NCBI GenBank assembly: GCA_017474765.1
Contig: JAFVGW010000029.1
Span: 18,950-82,949, forward strand
Reading direction: 5' to 3'
From: Salinivirgaceae bacterium
Lineage (GTDB): Bacteria > Bacteroidota > Bacteroidia > Bacteroidales > SZUA-534
DNA length: 64,000 bases
In this document: piece after piece, positions 41,914 through 50,711 of the stretch
Layout of the letters: every line of letters begins with the position of its first letter
Numbering within the stretch: the stretch's first letter is position 1
Notes under the pieces: model-generated
Databases searched by the model: none
Told to the model about the DNA's origin: nothing
Seen by the model: the letters and a program-made list of their open reading frames with translations, nothing else
Made by a program: the position numbers and the translations under genes

Positions 41914-44319
41914 ATGGACGAATCAACAACACGCCGAAAAAAGATTGACCCCGCGCTCTATGCCGTGGGTTGGGAGAACGTGCCCGACAGTCAGATTCTC
42001 AACGAGCAGCGCGCCTATCTTATAGCGCCAGGCCGTGTGGAGAAACTCAAGGCCCGCCACCCCAAAAAGGTGGATTATATTCTTGAATACAAGGGCATTA
42101 AATTGGCGGTTGTTGAGGCGAAATCCGATGAGAACGACGTTGCGGTGGGCGTGCCGCAGGCCAAACTCTACGCCGAGATGCTGCAGATTCGCTACGCCTA
42201 CTCAACCAACGGCAATCAAATCTATTTTATCGATATGGGCGTGAAAGACGTGCACGGCAACTACACCTTGCCGTCGAGCGAGCGGTTTGTCGATAAGTTC
42301 CCGTCGCCGCAGGAGTTGTGGCAGATGACCTTCCCGTTCGAAAACGTTTGGCGCGACCGTTTCAATCTTGAGCCGTTCAACCGTGGCGGCGGCCGCGAGC
42401 CGCGCTACTATCAGGCCAACGCCATAAACAATGTGCTCTCCGCAGTGGCCAACGGCCAGCGGCGCATTCTGCTCACAATGGCCACGGGCACGGGCAAAAC
42501 CTACACCGCCTTCCAGATTTGTTGGAAACTTTTCCAAACCAATTGGAACATTGTCGGCAGCAACCAGAAGCCGCGCATACTCTTCATTGCCGACCGCAAC
42601 ATACTCGCCAATCAGGCAATCAACGATTTTGAGCAGTTCCCCGAGGATGCTATGGTGCGCATTACCCCCGACGAGTTGCGCAAAAAACACGGTCAGGTGC
42701 CAACCGCAAGGCATTTGTATTTTACTGTCTTCCAAACTTTTATGTGCGACGATGGAAGCGGCCAGCCCTACTACAGGCAGTATCCGCCCAACTTTTTCGA
42801 TTTCATAATAATCGATGAGTGCCACCGTGGCGGAGCCAACGACGAGAGCCAGTGGCGCGAGTTGATGGACTATTTCGAGTCGGCCTGCCAACTTGGTATG
42901 ACAGCCACACCGCGCCGCACCGATAACGCCAACACCTACCGCTATTTCGGCGAGCCAGTCTATACCTACTCGCTCAAGCAGGGCATTGCCGACGGCTACC
43001 TGACGCCGTTCCGTGTGCGCATTTCCGAGAGCAATATCGATGAGTACACCTACAACCCCGACGATGACATTGAAGGTGAGATAGATACCGAGAAAACCTA
43101 CACCGAGCAGGATTTCTACAATGGCAGGATTGAAATTCGCCAGCGCGATGAGCACCGAGTGGAGGAACTGCTGTCGCAAATCAACCCCGATGAGAAGACT
43201 ATCGTTTTCTGCGCCACGCAGTTGCACGCCCACATTATCCGCGATATGATAAACCAGCACAAGCGCAACCCAGCGCCCAACTACTGCCAGCGCGTCACCG
43301 CCGACGATGGCTCTGACGGCGAAGAGACGTTGAAACTCTTTCAGGACAACGACCGCAAACTGCCAACCATACTCACCACGTCGCAGAAACTGTCCACGGG
43401 AGTCGATGCCCGCAACGTGCGCAACATTGTGCTGCTGCGTCCTGTGAACAATATGGTGGAATTCAAGCAGATAATCGGTCGCGGCACCCGTCTTTTCGAC
43501 GATAAGTACTACTTCACCATTTACGATTTTGTGGGCGCCAGCCGCAACTTCCAAGACGCCGAGTGGGACGGCGACCCGTTCTGCCCCGTCTGCGGCAACT
43601 ATCCGTGCACCTGCAACAAGTCGAAAACATATCCGTTGCCTGACGACCGTTCGCCAGAAGCCCGTGAGTCTGAGCCCGAGCCGTGCCCCGTGTGCGGCCA
43701 CCTGCCTTGCACCTGCGATGGCGGTCAGCGCCGCCGCGACAAGGTGACGGTGCGCTTGTCGGCCGTCCGCACAATGGAGTTGAAAACCACTTGGACCGAG
43801 AAGTTCCAGTACGGCGACGAACTAATCTCGATTGAAGAGTTCATACAGAAACTTTTTGGCCGTCTGCCGTCATTCTTCAACGGCCCCGAGGACCTGCGCA
43901 AGCAGTGGGAGCACCCCGACACTCGCCAGGCGCTGCTCAGCCGTTTGGAGCAGGAAGGCTTTCACGAGGACAAACTGCAAACCATTCAGCGCGTGATGGA
44001 CCGCGACGACTGCGACCTGCTCGATGTGCTCGAATACATTGCCTACGAAACCGAGCCCAAGGAGCGTGAGCAGCGCGTTGAGTTGGTGCGTCAGGGTCCT
44101 TACAAGCAGCAAAGCGCCGCCCAAAGAGCCTTTGTCGATTTCCTTATCGACCAATATTTGCGCAACAGTTACCGCGAGTTCACCACCGACAACCTTGCAA
44201 CACTCATTAAAATGAAGTACGGCACCGTAGCCGATGCCAAGGCAAACCTGAATATGGAAGTTTCGCAAATTCAGTCGCAATACATTGACTTTCAGCGGCA
44301 GTTGTATAGTGTAGCGTGA
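41914..44319 (+). CDS. hsdR: type I restriction-modification system, endonuclease/translocase subunit (EcoEI-like)
   Basis: The 801-residue HsdR starts with a nuclease domain (LAVVEAKSDEND, PD-(D/E)xK type). The SF2 helicase motor follows: Walker A MATGTGKTYTA, DEAH-like IIDECHRGG, motif III MTATPRRT, motif VI QIIGRGTRL. The C-terminal EcoEI_R_C-type domain follows. Between motor and C-terminus lie two near-identical cysteine motifs, CPVCGNYPCTC and CPVCGHLPCTC, which could bind zinc. It translocates and cleaves unmodified DNA with HsdM and HsdS. The start is 2 nt after the hsdS stop. Confidence 0.95.
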   Translation: MDESTTRRKKIDPALYAVGWENVPDSQILNEQRAYLIAPGRVEKLKARHPKKVDYILEYKGIKLAVVEAKSDENDVAVGVPQAKLYAEMLQIRYAYSTNGNQIYFIDMGVKDVHGNYTLPSSERFVDKFPSPQELWQMTFPFENVWRDRFNLEPFNRGGGREPRYYQANAINNVLSAVANGQRRILLTMATGTGKTYTAFQICWKLFQTNWNIVGSNQKPRILFIADRNILANQAINDFEQFPEDAMVRITPDELRKKHGQVPTARHLYFTVFQTFMCDDGSGQPYYRQYPPNFFDFIIIDECHRGGANDESQWRELMDYFESACQLGMTATPRRTDNANTYRYFGEPVYTYSLKQGIADGYLTPFRVRISESNIDEYTYNPDDDIEGEIDTEKTYTEQDFYNGRIEIRQRDEHRVEELLSQINPDEKTIVFCATQLHAHIIRDMINQHKRNPAPNYCQRVTADDGSDGEETLKLFQDNDRKLPTILTTSQKLSTGVDARNVRNIVLLRPVNNMVEFKQIIGRGTRLFDDKYYFTIYDFVGASRNFQDAEWDGDPFCPVCGNYPCTCNKSKTYPLPDDRSPEARESEPEPCPVCGHLPCTCDGGQRRRDKVTVRLSAVRTMELKTTWTEKFQYGDELISIEEFIQKLFGRLPSFFNGPEDLRKQWEHPDTRQALLSRLEQEGFHEDKLQTIQRVMDRDDCDLLDVLEYIAYETEPKEREQRVELVRQGPYKQQSAAQRAFVDFLIDQYLRNSYREFTTDNLATLIKMKYGTVADAKANLNMEVSQIQSQYIDFQRQLYSVA

Positions 44320-44434
44320 GTTTTGGCCGAAAAACTGCAACGCTATGTTGCACTTTTGCTGTTGGTGCGCGATGCATTGAACTGAACTCTGTGCACTGTG
44401 AGAGAATTAACCCGTGCCGCCTGCGAAAAAAAAA

Positions 44435-44508
44435 GGACGCAAGCATTGCGTCCCTACCGCGGGTGCGTCGGGTGCGGTTATGGTGTTTAGGGGCGACCTG
44501 AAGGTCGC
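44435..44508. repeat. two palindromes downstream of hsdR
   Basis: GGACGCAA-GCA-TTGCGTCC (44435-44453, followed by CTACC) and GCGACCT-GA-AGGTCGC (44493-44508) are near-perfect hairpins in the 305-bp spacer between hsdR and slyD. The first belongs with the GTAGRGACG family at 203-230 and 27304-27325. The rest of the spacer shows nothing further. Confidence 0.7.
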
Positions 44509-44624
44509 TTATCAGGACGGATATATGATTTTGGAAATCTGTGTTTTCTGTGTTATCAGTGCGAAAATCATAAAAAGTGGGAAAAAATCCGTTTCTTTGC
44601 CAACGAATCTAAAACACAATAAAA

Positions 44625-45176
44625 ATGAAAATTGAGAACGGAAAAATGGTGTCAGTGACCTACGAGTTGAAGTATGACGACGCTGACGCAAAACTGATAG
44701 AAGTGTGTGACAAAAGCCGTCCGTTGACATTCCTGTTCGGTGCGGGCATGATGCTGCCGCATTTCGAGAAGAATCTCGACGGCCTTGAGAACGGCTCTCT
44801 GTTCGACTTTGTGCTGACCGCCGACCAGGCTTACGGCCAGGTCACTGAAGAAGCCATTGTCGATGTGCCAATCAATGTTTTTCAGGATGAGAGTGGCAAG
44901 GTGAACAAGGAACTGATAACCGTTGGCAACACCATTCCAATGATGGACGCTCACGGCAACCGTCTGCACGGCGTTGTTGTGTCGTCGACTGCCGAAGCGG
45001 TGAAAATGGATTTCAACCACCCGCTTGCAGGTGCCGACCTGCACTTCAAAGGCAAGGTTATTGAAGTGCGCAATCCCACAATGGACGAACTTGAGCGCAA
45101 CTGCGGCGGTGGCTGCGGTGGCGGTTGCAACTGCGGCGACAAAGGCAAGGACGGCGGATGCAGCGGCTGCTGCTAA
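44625..45176 (+). CDS. slyD: FKBP-type peptidyl-prolyl isomerase, SlyD-like
   Basis: The 183-residue protein has a split FKBP domain with an inserted chaperone flap (ADQAYGQVTEEAIVDVPINV to HPLAGADLHFKGKVIEV) as in SlyD, and a Cys/Gly-rich metal-binding tail (NCGGGCGGGCNCGDKGKDGG). It is a cytoplasmic prolyl isomerase and chaperone; the tail probably binds nickel or another metal. It marks the right edge of the island, and an intrinsic terminator follows. Confidence 0.93.
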   Translation: MKIENGKMVSVTYELKYDDADAKLIEVCDKSRPLTFLFGAGMMLPHFEKNLDGLENGSLFDFVLTADQAYGQVTEEAIVDVPINVFQDESGKVNKELITVGNTIPMMDAHGNRLHGVVVSSTAEAVKMDFNHPLAGADLHFKGKVIEVRNPTMDELERNCGGGCGGGCNCGDKGKDGGCSGCC

Positions 45177-45199
45177 CAAGCGGCAAGCTGTTATAAATC

Positions 45200-45239
45200 A
45201 AAGGCTTTGCAACCAGAATGGGGGTGAAGCCTTTTTTTA
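45200..45239 (+). terminator. terminator after slyD
   Basis: AAAGGCTT (45200-45207) pairs with AAGCCTTT (45227-45234), followed by T residues. The loop is long (19 nt), so strength is moderate. It overlaps the end of the convergent small lipoprotein gene. Confidence 0.65.
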
Positions 45240-45371
45240 ATGATTCTTCTCGCACGGGCAGGGCGCGTAGCCTTTGTAGCGTTTCTTCTGTGTGGCGCAC
45301 GATGTGGCTAACACGCACAATATCAGCAGAAAGCAGGTTGCGATTGACAGTTTCGGCAGACGACGTTTCAT
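45237..45371 (-). CDS. small lipoprotein (44 aa) coupled to nth
   Basis: From ATG 45371 the minus strand encodes MKRRLPKLSIATCFLLILCV, then LATSCATQKKRYKGYAPCPC and EKNH. LATSC is a lipobox (Cys25), so a short lipidated peptide with a basic, Cys-containing tail is expected. Its ATG overlaps the nth stop codon (TGATG), giving translational coupling. Similar tiny lipoproteins occur in Bacteroidales, but no function is known to me. Confidence 0.8.
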   Translation of the reverse strand: MKRRLPKLSIATCFLLILCVLATSCATQKKRYKGYAPCPCEKNH

Positions 45372-46015
45372 CACTTTTTGTTTTCGGTCTCAAAATAGGC
45401 GCAACAGCCTGACAATCCGCAACTTTCGCACTTTGGCTTGCGTGCAGTGCAGACGTAGCGTCCGTGCAAAATTAGCCAATGATGCGCAATCGGCAATAGT
45501 TCGGGCGCGATGTTTTTGACCAATTGCCGTTCTGTGTCGATGGGGCGTTTGGCGTTCACGGTCAGGCCGATGCGGGCCGAGACGCGGAACACGTGCGTAT
45601 CAACAGCCAGCGCGGGCTTGTTGTAGATGACCGACAGAATCACATTGGCGGTCTTGCGGCCAACGCCTGGCATCTGCTGCAACTGCTCAAGATTGTCGGG
45701 AACCACGCCGCCGAAGCGGTAGGTGAGCATTTGCGCCATTCCGAGCAGGTGTGCGGCCTTGTTGTTGGGAAACGAGCAGCTTTTTATCAACTCAAAAATC
45801 TCGTCAACCGAGCCTTGCGCCATTGATTTGGCGTCGGGGAAACGGCGGAAAAGGGCAGGGGTGACCTGATTCACGCGCTTGTCGGTGCACTGTGCCGAAA
45901 GAATGACCGCCACCAGCAACTCGTAGGCGTTCGAGTAGTGCAGTTCGGTCTGCGCCGTCGGCATATTGCGGCTGAACCAGTCAATCACGTTTCGGTAGCG
46001 TTCGGTGAGTGTCAT
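45371..46015 (-). CDS. nth: endonuclease III
   Basis: The 214-residue DNA glycosylase/AP lyase for oxidised pyrimidines has a helix-hairpin-helix with catalytic Lys (MPGVGRKTANVIL), the catalytic Asp in ALAVDTHVFRV, and the [4Fe-4S] motif C-X6-C-X2-C-X5-C near the C-terminus. Length is normal. It lies 6 nt after the RNA ligase stop and is coupled to a small lipoprotein downstream, so the operon is RNA ligase-nth-lipoprotein. Confidence 0.97.
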   Translation of the reverse strand: MTLTERYRNVIDWFSRNMPTAQTELHYSNAYELLVAVILSAQCTDKRVNQVTPALFRRFPDAKSMAQGSVDEIFELIKSCSFPNNKAAHLLGMAQMLTYRFGGVVPDNLEQLQQMPGVGRKTANVILSVIYNKPALAVDTHVFRVSARIGLTVNAKRPIDTERQLVKNIAPELLPIAHHWLILHGRYVCTARKPKCESCGLSGCCAYFETENKK

Positions 46016-46021
46016 GATTTT

Positions 46022-47197
46022 TCAAAAATTGGATTCGTATTTCCGCGAAAGAATTGTTGTCAAGTTTGCACCACATTCGGCCATAATGTTCAGAAAATGA
46101 CCGTAGTTCTGCTTCAAGTCGGTCTCGACGGTTTGCAGAAAATCGTCTTTGGTGTTGCGGGCGGCCGTGTACAGCAGATTTTTGCGCAGGGGCGACTCTT
46201 CGCTTTCGCTGATTTTGCAGGCGCACTGCTTGTAATCGTTGCCGCATTCGGCCAGCAGGCGGTTGGCTGCGTCCCAAATCTGTTCAAACCGATATTGCTG
46301 ATTGTCAACCACATCCTTCATCAGCATCACGCGCCAGCGCTGCTCGCCTTCGGGCAGGTCGTCGAAACTGCCATCGGCCCAAATGTGCCAAAGCAGCCGA
46401 AGCGAGTTGGCATCGTTGCCGAACTTCTTGTTGATGTAGTCTTCGCACTTGATTTTCAGACGTTTGAAATCCTTATCGCACGCCACCACGCCTTCCTGCG
46501 AGTAACTCTTCCAACTGCCGATGGCGGCCTGAACTTCTTCAAGCGAATGGAACGGATACTGCCGCGGAATGTCGAACGGAATGCCGAAACGCTCTTTGGC
46601 CGCTTCGGGTGTCATTTCATCGCCGTTGTTGTCGCGGATGCCGTGAAACCAGAGTTTGGTCTCGTTGTAGAAGCAGATGATGCGGCTGAACGGGCTAACC
46701 ATCTCAAACATAAGCGTATAGCCGTCGGGAATGCGGTCAATCCATTGGCGGTCAGCAGCGTCGAGAAGCGAATTGAGCATCTCTTCAGCATTATTGAAAG
46801 GTGTTCCCGTAAGGTCGATGTGACAGATGTCCCAACCGCCGTTCGACACCCAATAGGCCTTGCCTTCGTGCTTGAACATCTTGATTAGCACGCCGTCGAT
46901 TTTTTCGCGCACAATGGCTGATTGCCAGTCGATTGCGTCGGCGTGCTCATCATCGAAATTGAAAAATTTGGTGTACGGGGCGCAGATGATGTTGCCGTCA
47001 TCATCGACCACCGTGCCGCGGCACTCACGCACCACATCCAAACTGAAATCGCAGTGGTGCATATTGTACATCAGCAAGTTCCACCTGTCGTTGAACGGGC
47101 AGGGCGATATTCGCACGCAGTAAGGCTTGTGGTGAATCACATCCTTCCAGTTTTCTGTGGTGCGGATAAACTCTTGCAGATGAGTGAAATGGTTCAT
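46022..47197 (-). CDS. RNA ligase, T4 Rnl1-like nucleotidyltransferase
   Basis: The 391-residue protein carries covalent nucleotidyltransferase motifs: motif I REKIDGVLI with Lys99, an upstream conserved Arg (ECRGTVV, Arg60), motif IIIa MFEMVSP (Glu165), motif IV QEGVVA (Glu236) and motif V LKIKCEDY (Lys248/Lys250). This order and the C-terminal helical extension fit T4 Rnl1-type RNA ligases that repair tRNA or other RNA breaks. It has no polynucleotide kinase neighbour. It is in an operon with nth and follows an ABC-F gene across a repeat array. The RNA substrate is unknown. Confidence 0.85.
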   Translation of the reverse strand: MNHFTHLQEFIRTTENWKDVIHHKPYCVRISPCPFNDRWNLLMYNMHHCDFSLDVVRECRGTVVDDDGNIICAPYTKFFNFDDEHADAIDWQSAIVREKIDGVLIKMFKHEGKAYWVSNGGWDICHIDLTGTPFNNAEEMLNSLLDAADRQWIDRIPDGYTLMFEMVSPFSRIICFYNETKLWFHGIRDNNGDEMTPEAAKERFGIPFDIPRQYPFHSLEEVQAAIGSWKSYSQEGVVACDKDFKRLKIKCEDYINKKFGNDANSLRLLWHIWADGSFDDLPEGEQRWRVMLMKDVVDNQQYRFEQIWDAANRLLAECGNDYKQCACKISESEESPLRKNLLYTAARNTKDDFLQTVETDLKQNYGHFLNIMAECGANLTTILSRKYESNF

Positions 47198-47205
47198 TTT
47201 TTGGT

Positions 47206-47343
47206 GAATCGTTTTTGGGGACTACAGACTACGGACAATAGACTACAGAATTTTGGATAATCGGTGTCCCGATAGCTATCGGGATGGTTAATCGTAATTC
47301 GTAATTCATAATTCGTAATTTTCTAATGCCTAGTGCCTAACAC
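47206..47343 (-). repeat. modular short-period repeat array between ABC-F and RNA ligase genes
   Basis: In coding direction the ABC-F stop is followed by TTAGGTGTTAGGCACTAGGC, then GAATTACGAATTATGAATTA, the perfect palindrome TCCCGATAGCTATCGGGA (47267-47284), CTGTAGTCTATTGTCCGTAG, then GATTCACC, then the ligase start. Module order agrees with the other arrays, with a palindrome inserted. Confidence 0.9.
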
Positions 47344-49206
47344 CTAACTCTCTATCTCGCTCAACTCAATCCAGCGGTCGGTTTTCTCATCGAGAAGGCG
47401 GCTTACTTCGTCGAATCGGGTTGAGAGTTCGGTGATTCGCTTTGCGTCGCTCTCGCCGCCCGACAGTGCCGCTTCAATCTCGCTTTTTTCAGTCTCGAGT
47501 TGCTCAATTTCGGCTTCAAGTTGTTCAAACTCTTTGCGTTCCTTGAATGTCATACGGCGTTTGGCTTCGGGACGCTCTTTGGTTTTCTGCGGCTGCTCGG
47601 GCTTGGCGGCGGCCGTCTCGGCTTTGGTTTGCAGGTTCTTCCACTCGCGGTACTGCGTGTAGTTGCCAGGAAAGTCCTTGACCTTTCCATTTCCTTCAAA
47701 CACAAACAGATGGTCAACCACCTTGTCCATAAAAAAACGGTCGTGCGACACAATCAGCACGCAGCCGTCGTATTTCGACAGAAAATCTTCCAGCACGTTT
47801 AGCGTCACAATGTCAAGGTCGTTCGTCGGCTCATCGAGAATCAGGAAATTCGGGTTGCGCATTAGCACCGTCATTAGGTAGAGCCGCTTGCGCTCGCCGC
47901 CGCTCAGTTTGCTTACGTAGGCGTAGTGCATTGAGTGCGGAAACAAGAAATAGTTCAGAAATTGGGTGGGCGAGAGCCGCACGCCTTCGCCAACGGCAAT
48001 GTCTTCAGCCACGTCCTGAATCACTTCAATCACGCGCTTGTTGGGGTCGAACGACATTGCTTCCTGCCTGTAGTAGCCGATTTTGATGGTTGTCCCGATT
48101 TCGATTCGGCCGCGGTCGTAGGGCTCGTTGCCCGTGATGATGTTCAGCAGCGTGGTCTTGCCAGCGCCGTTCGCGCCCACCACACCGATTTTCTCGCCGC
48201 GGCGGAACTGATAGGTGAAATCGTCGAGCAGCACCTTGTTGCCAAACCGCTTGTCGATGCTGAAAAGGTCGATGATTTTCGTACCCAGCCGCGAACTTTT
48301 TATGTCGATTTGCATCGATTCGCTTCGGGTGTTCTTGAAGGCCGTGGCCTTGATGTCTTCAAACGCGTCGATGCGGTATTTGGCCTTTGTTCCGCGCGCC
48401 TGCGGCATCCGCCGAATCCAGTCCAGTTCCTTTTTGTAGAGTTGGCGGGCTTTCTCTATCTCGCTGTTTTGGTTGTAGATACGCTCTTCGCGCTTGGCCA
48501 GGAAATACGAGTAGTTGCCGCGGTATTTGAATATCTGCTTGTCGTCGATTTCGTAGATGATGTCGCACACGCGGTCCAGAAAATAGCGGTCGTGCGTCAC
48601 CATTATCAGTGTCGATTTTGATGAGTTCAAGAACCCTTCGAGCCACTCTATCATATTCAGGTCCAAGTGGTTGGTGGGCTCGTCAAGAATCAGGATGTCG
48701 GGGTCGTCGATGAGCGTTTTTGCCAGCGCCAGACGTTTCTTCTGTCCGCCCGACAGTTGGCCGACTTTTTGCTCGAAGTTGTTGATATTCAGTTGCGAGA
48801 GAATCTGCTTTATGCGTGCTTCGTAGTTCCACGCCTTGGCGGCGTCCATTGCGCTTGTGGCGTTGGCCAGCCGTTCGGTGTTGCTGTCGCGGCAGGCCAT
48901 CTCATACTCTTTGATGGTTTGCAGCGTCACATCCGATGACTCAAAAACTTCTTCAATAACAGTGAGTTCGGGGTTCAGTTTGGGGCTTTGCTCAAGATAG
49001 CCCAGCCGCAGGTCGTTGCGTATGGTAACGCTTCCGCTGTCGGGGGTGTCGGCGCCCGCCAGAATGCGCAGCAGCGATGTCTTTCCCGCGCCGTTGTTGG
49101 CAATGATGGCCACGCGCTGCTCTTTCTCAACGCTCAGACTGATGCCGTTGTAAAGCACCAGGTCGCCATACGATTTTGTAATGCCTTCGGCCTGCAAGTA
49201 GTTCAT
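47344..49206 (-). CDS. ABC-F family ATPase (Uup/EttA-like)
   Basis: The 620-residue protein has two ABC domains without membrane segments: Walker A NNGAGKTSL and NGAGKTTLL, signatures LSGGQKKRL and LSGGERKRL, Walker B LILDEPTNHLDL and LILDEPTNDLDI. The C-terminus is a charged coiled coil (FEQLEAEIEQLETEKSEIEA), as in Uup. ABC-F proteins act on the ribosome or, for Uup, in DNA/replication stress; antibiotic resistance is not implied. It heads a cluster with the RNA ligase. Confidence 0.94.
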   Translation of the reverse strand: MNYLQAEGITKSYGDLVLYNGISLSVEKEQRVAIIANNGAGKTSLLRILAGADTPDSGSVTIRNDLRLGYLEQSPKLNPELTVIEEVFESSDVTLQTIKEYEMACRDSNTERLANATSAMDAAKAWNYEARIKQILSQLNINNFEQKVGQLSGGQKKRLALAKTLIDDPDILILDEPTNHLDLNMIEWLEGFLNSSKSTLIMVTHDRYFLDRVCDIIYEIDDKQIFKYRGNYSYFLAKREERIYNQNSEIEKARQLYKKELDWIRRMPQARGTKAKYRIDAFEDIKATAFKNTRSESMQIDIKSSRLGTKIIDLFSIDKRFGNKVLLDDFTYQFRRGEKIGVVGANGAGKTTLLNIITGNEPYDRGRIEIGTTIKIGYYRQEAMSFDPNKRVIEVIQDVAEDIAVGEGVRLSPTQFLNYFLFPHSMHYAYVSKLSGGERKRLYLMTVLMRNPNFLILDEPTNDLDIVTLNVLEDFLSKYDGCVLIVSHDRFFMDKVVDHLFVFEGNGKVKDFPGNYTQYREWKNLQTKAETAAAKPEQPQKTKERPEAKRRMTFKERKEFEQLEAEIEQLETEKSEIEAALSGGESDAKRITELSTRFDEVSRLLDEKTDRWIELSEIES

Positions 49207-49399
49207 TGTGATGTGTTTGTTACTGGGCGGCGAAGATAGTCAGTCTTGATGTGAAAGTCAAATAATGGCTGCCGATTGCCGAAAAAGGTTTTAAACATGA
49301 TTTGCGTCAGAAAAATTTGTGAAATTAAATCATACTCCTTATTTTCACATAAAATTTTGGGGGATGAATCCTCCTTATATTTTGCAACTTAAAACATGG

Positions 49400-50071
49400 A
49401 AAATGCAAGTGAAAAAAGAAGATTTCCCAAACTGGTTTGGCCAACTGACTGATGAGCATTGGTCTAACGTGTTGAAAAACAGCGTCTGTCTTGACTATAA
49501 TAAGAATGAGATTATTTGCAAGCAGGGGGCTTTCGCCACGAACGTCTATTTCGTGGTCAGCGGCATGCTGAAGGTTTACAAGGAGTACAAAGGCGAGAAT
49601 CTGATTATGAGTTTCGTCCGCAAGGGCGAGATGTTCGGGCTGTCATCGATTTACAACAACGAAACAAACCTCTTTTCCGCCGCGAGCCTAACGCCTGCAA
49701 CTGTTTTTTCGGTCAACATCAATATCATTAAAAACCAAATCAGGGTATATCCCGATTTTGCCGAAAAGTCTATAATTCAGTTGAATAAGGAGTATGCCAA
49801 CACCATCGAGCGGATTGTCAGCCTCACGCAGAAGCAACTGAACGGACGCATGGCCGACGCAATTCTGCATTTCGCCCGCAACATTTACGGCTCCGACGAG
49901 TTCAATATGCAGATTACCCGCCGCGACATGGCCGACTTCTGCGGAATGTCGACCGAGAGCGCCATCAGAATTTTGAAAGAATTACATAACGACAAGATTA
50001 TCAGTATAGAAGGAAAGAATGTCAAGATTTTGAACAAGCAGCAACTAGAGAGTTTGAGCGAGTTCGGATAG
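49400..50071 (+). CDS. Crp/Fnr family transcriptional regulator
   Basis: About 223 residues from ATG 49400. The frame is open to GTG 49319 with another ATG at 49364, and this start is chosen because the cNMP-binding fold begins soon after (GQLTDEHWSNVLKNSVCLDY). The sensory beta-barrel has FVVSGMLKVYKEYKGENLIM and the C-terminal winged helix has RRDMADFCGMSTESAIRILK. No Cys cluster for an Fe-S centre is present, so it is not a classical FNR. A TTTG/TATATTTTG promoter-like pair lies at 49356-49384. Confidence 0.88.
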   Translation, partial: KMQVKKEDFPNWFGQLTDEHWSNVLKNSVCLDYNKNEIICKQGAFATNVYFVVSGMLKVYKEYKGENLIMSFVRKGEMFGLSSIYNNETNLFSAASLTPATVFSVNINIIKNQIRVYPDFAEKSIIQLNKEYANTIERIVSLTQKQLNGRMADAILHFARNIYGSDEFNMQITRRDMADFCGMSTESAIRILKELHNDKIISIEGKNVKILNKQQLESLSEFG

Positions 50072-50120
50072 TGCGACAACAAATAATGAAACCATTTTTA
50101 TTTTTTTTAGTTAAAAGATA

Positions 50121-50128
50121 TAATTTTG
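50121..50128 (+). promoter_or_regulatory. -7 box candidate (TAATTTTG)
   Basis: TAATTTTG matches TAnnTTTG about 60 nt upstream of the 50190 gene. The -33 region is T-rich but lacks a clear TTG. Confidence 0.4.
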
Positions 50129-50189
50129 CGGTGTTGGATAGAAGGGAATCTTTCTGCCAATATGCTATTAAAATACACAGGTTGACACG

Positions 50190-50711
50190 ATGAATAGAAA
50201 ATCGATAAAAATTCTTTTGTTGTTTATTATTCTGCTTCCGTTTGCAGGAGTATCACAAACCCACGACTATTCAATGCGCCGCTGCTGGGGCTACCATAGG
50301 GATAGTTGTCCGACAAGTAAAAATATCTATTACCGCACGGTTGACGATTCGCGTAGCGCATTGTTTGTCAAAGGACAAGTATCTCGCATAAAATCAATCA
50401 TCTACAACGGACGAGACTATCGCATATCGTTCTGTCACGATGCAATTCTTGGCGAAGGAATCATAATGAGAATCATTGATGTGGCAACCGAAAACGTATT
50501 GTATGACAACTCGGAAGACGGTTTCGCGTCAGAATTCGAATTCACAGTCACCCAAACGAGTGAAATATATATTGAGATAGAAGTTCCAGGAAGCAGCCGC
50601 ATGTCGGAGGCAGAAGGTCAGAACGACTTGATTTTTGTCAGAAAAGACACTGAGATGGGCTGCATCGGAATTTTGATTGAACACATGATCACCCCTGTCA
50701 AAGGATTCTGA
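50190..50711 (+). CDS. secreted Cys-containing protein, paralog pair copy 1
   Basis: The 173-residue protein has a signal peptide (SIKILLLFIILLPFAGVSQ). The mature part shows RRCWGYHRDSCP, NGRDYRISFCHDAILGEG, VLYDNSEDGF and an ending MGCIGILIEH. It is clearly related to the next gene (YDNSQDDF, GCIGVLIEDM) and is probably a beta-sandwich with disulfides in the periplasm or exported. Stop and start of the pair overlap (TGATG). Function unknown. Confidence 0.75.
   Translation: MNRKSIKILLLFIILLPFAGVSQTHDYSMRRCWGYHRDSCPTSKNIYYRTVDDSRSALFVKGQVSRIKSIIYNGRDYRISFCHDAILGEGIIMRIIDVATENVLYDNSEDGFASEFEFTVTQTSEIYIEIEVPGSSRMSEAEGQNDLIFVRKDTEMGCIGILIEHMITPVKGF

Noticed and set aside
42202..43701. 499-codon open frame on the minus strand inside hsdR
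   Set aside because: Antisense to a conserved enzyme with all helicase motifs; the product shows no recognisable motif.
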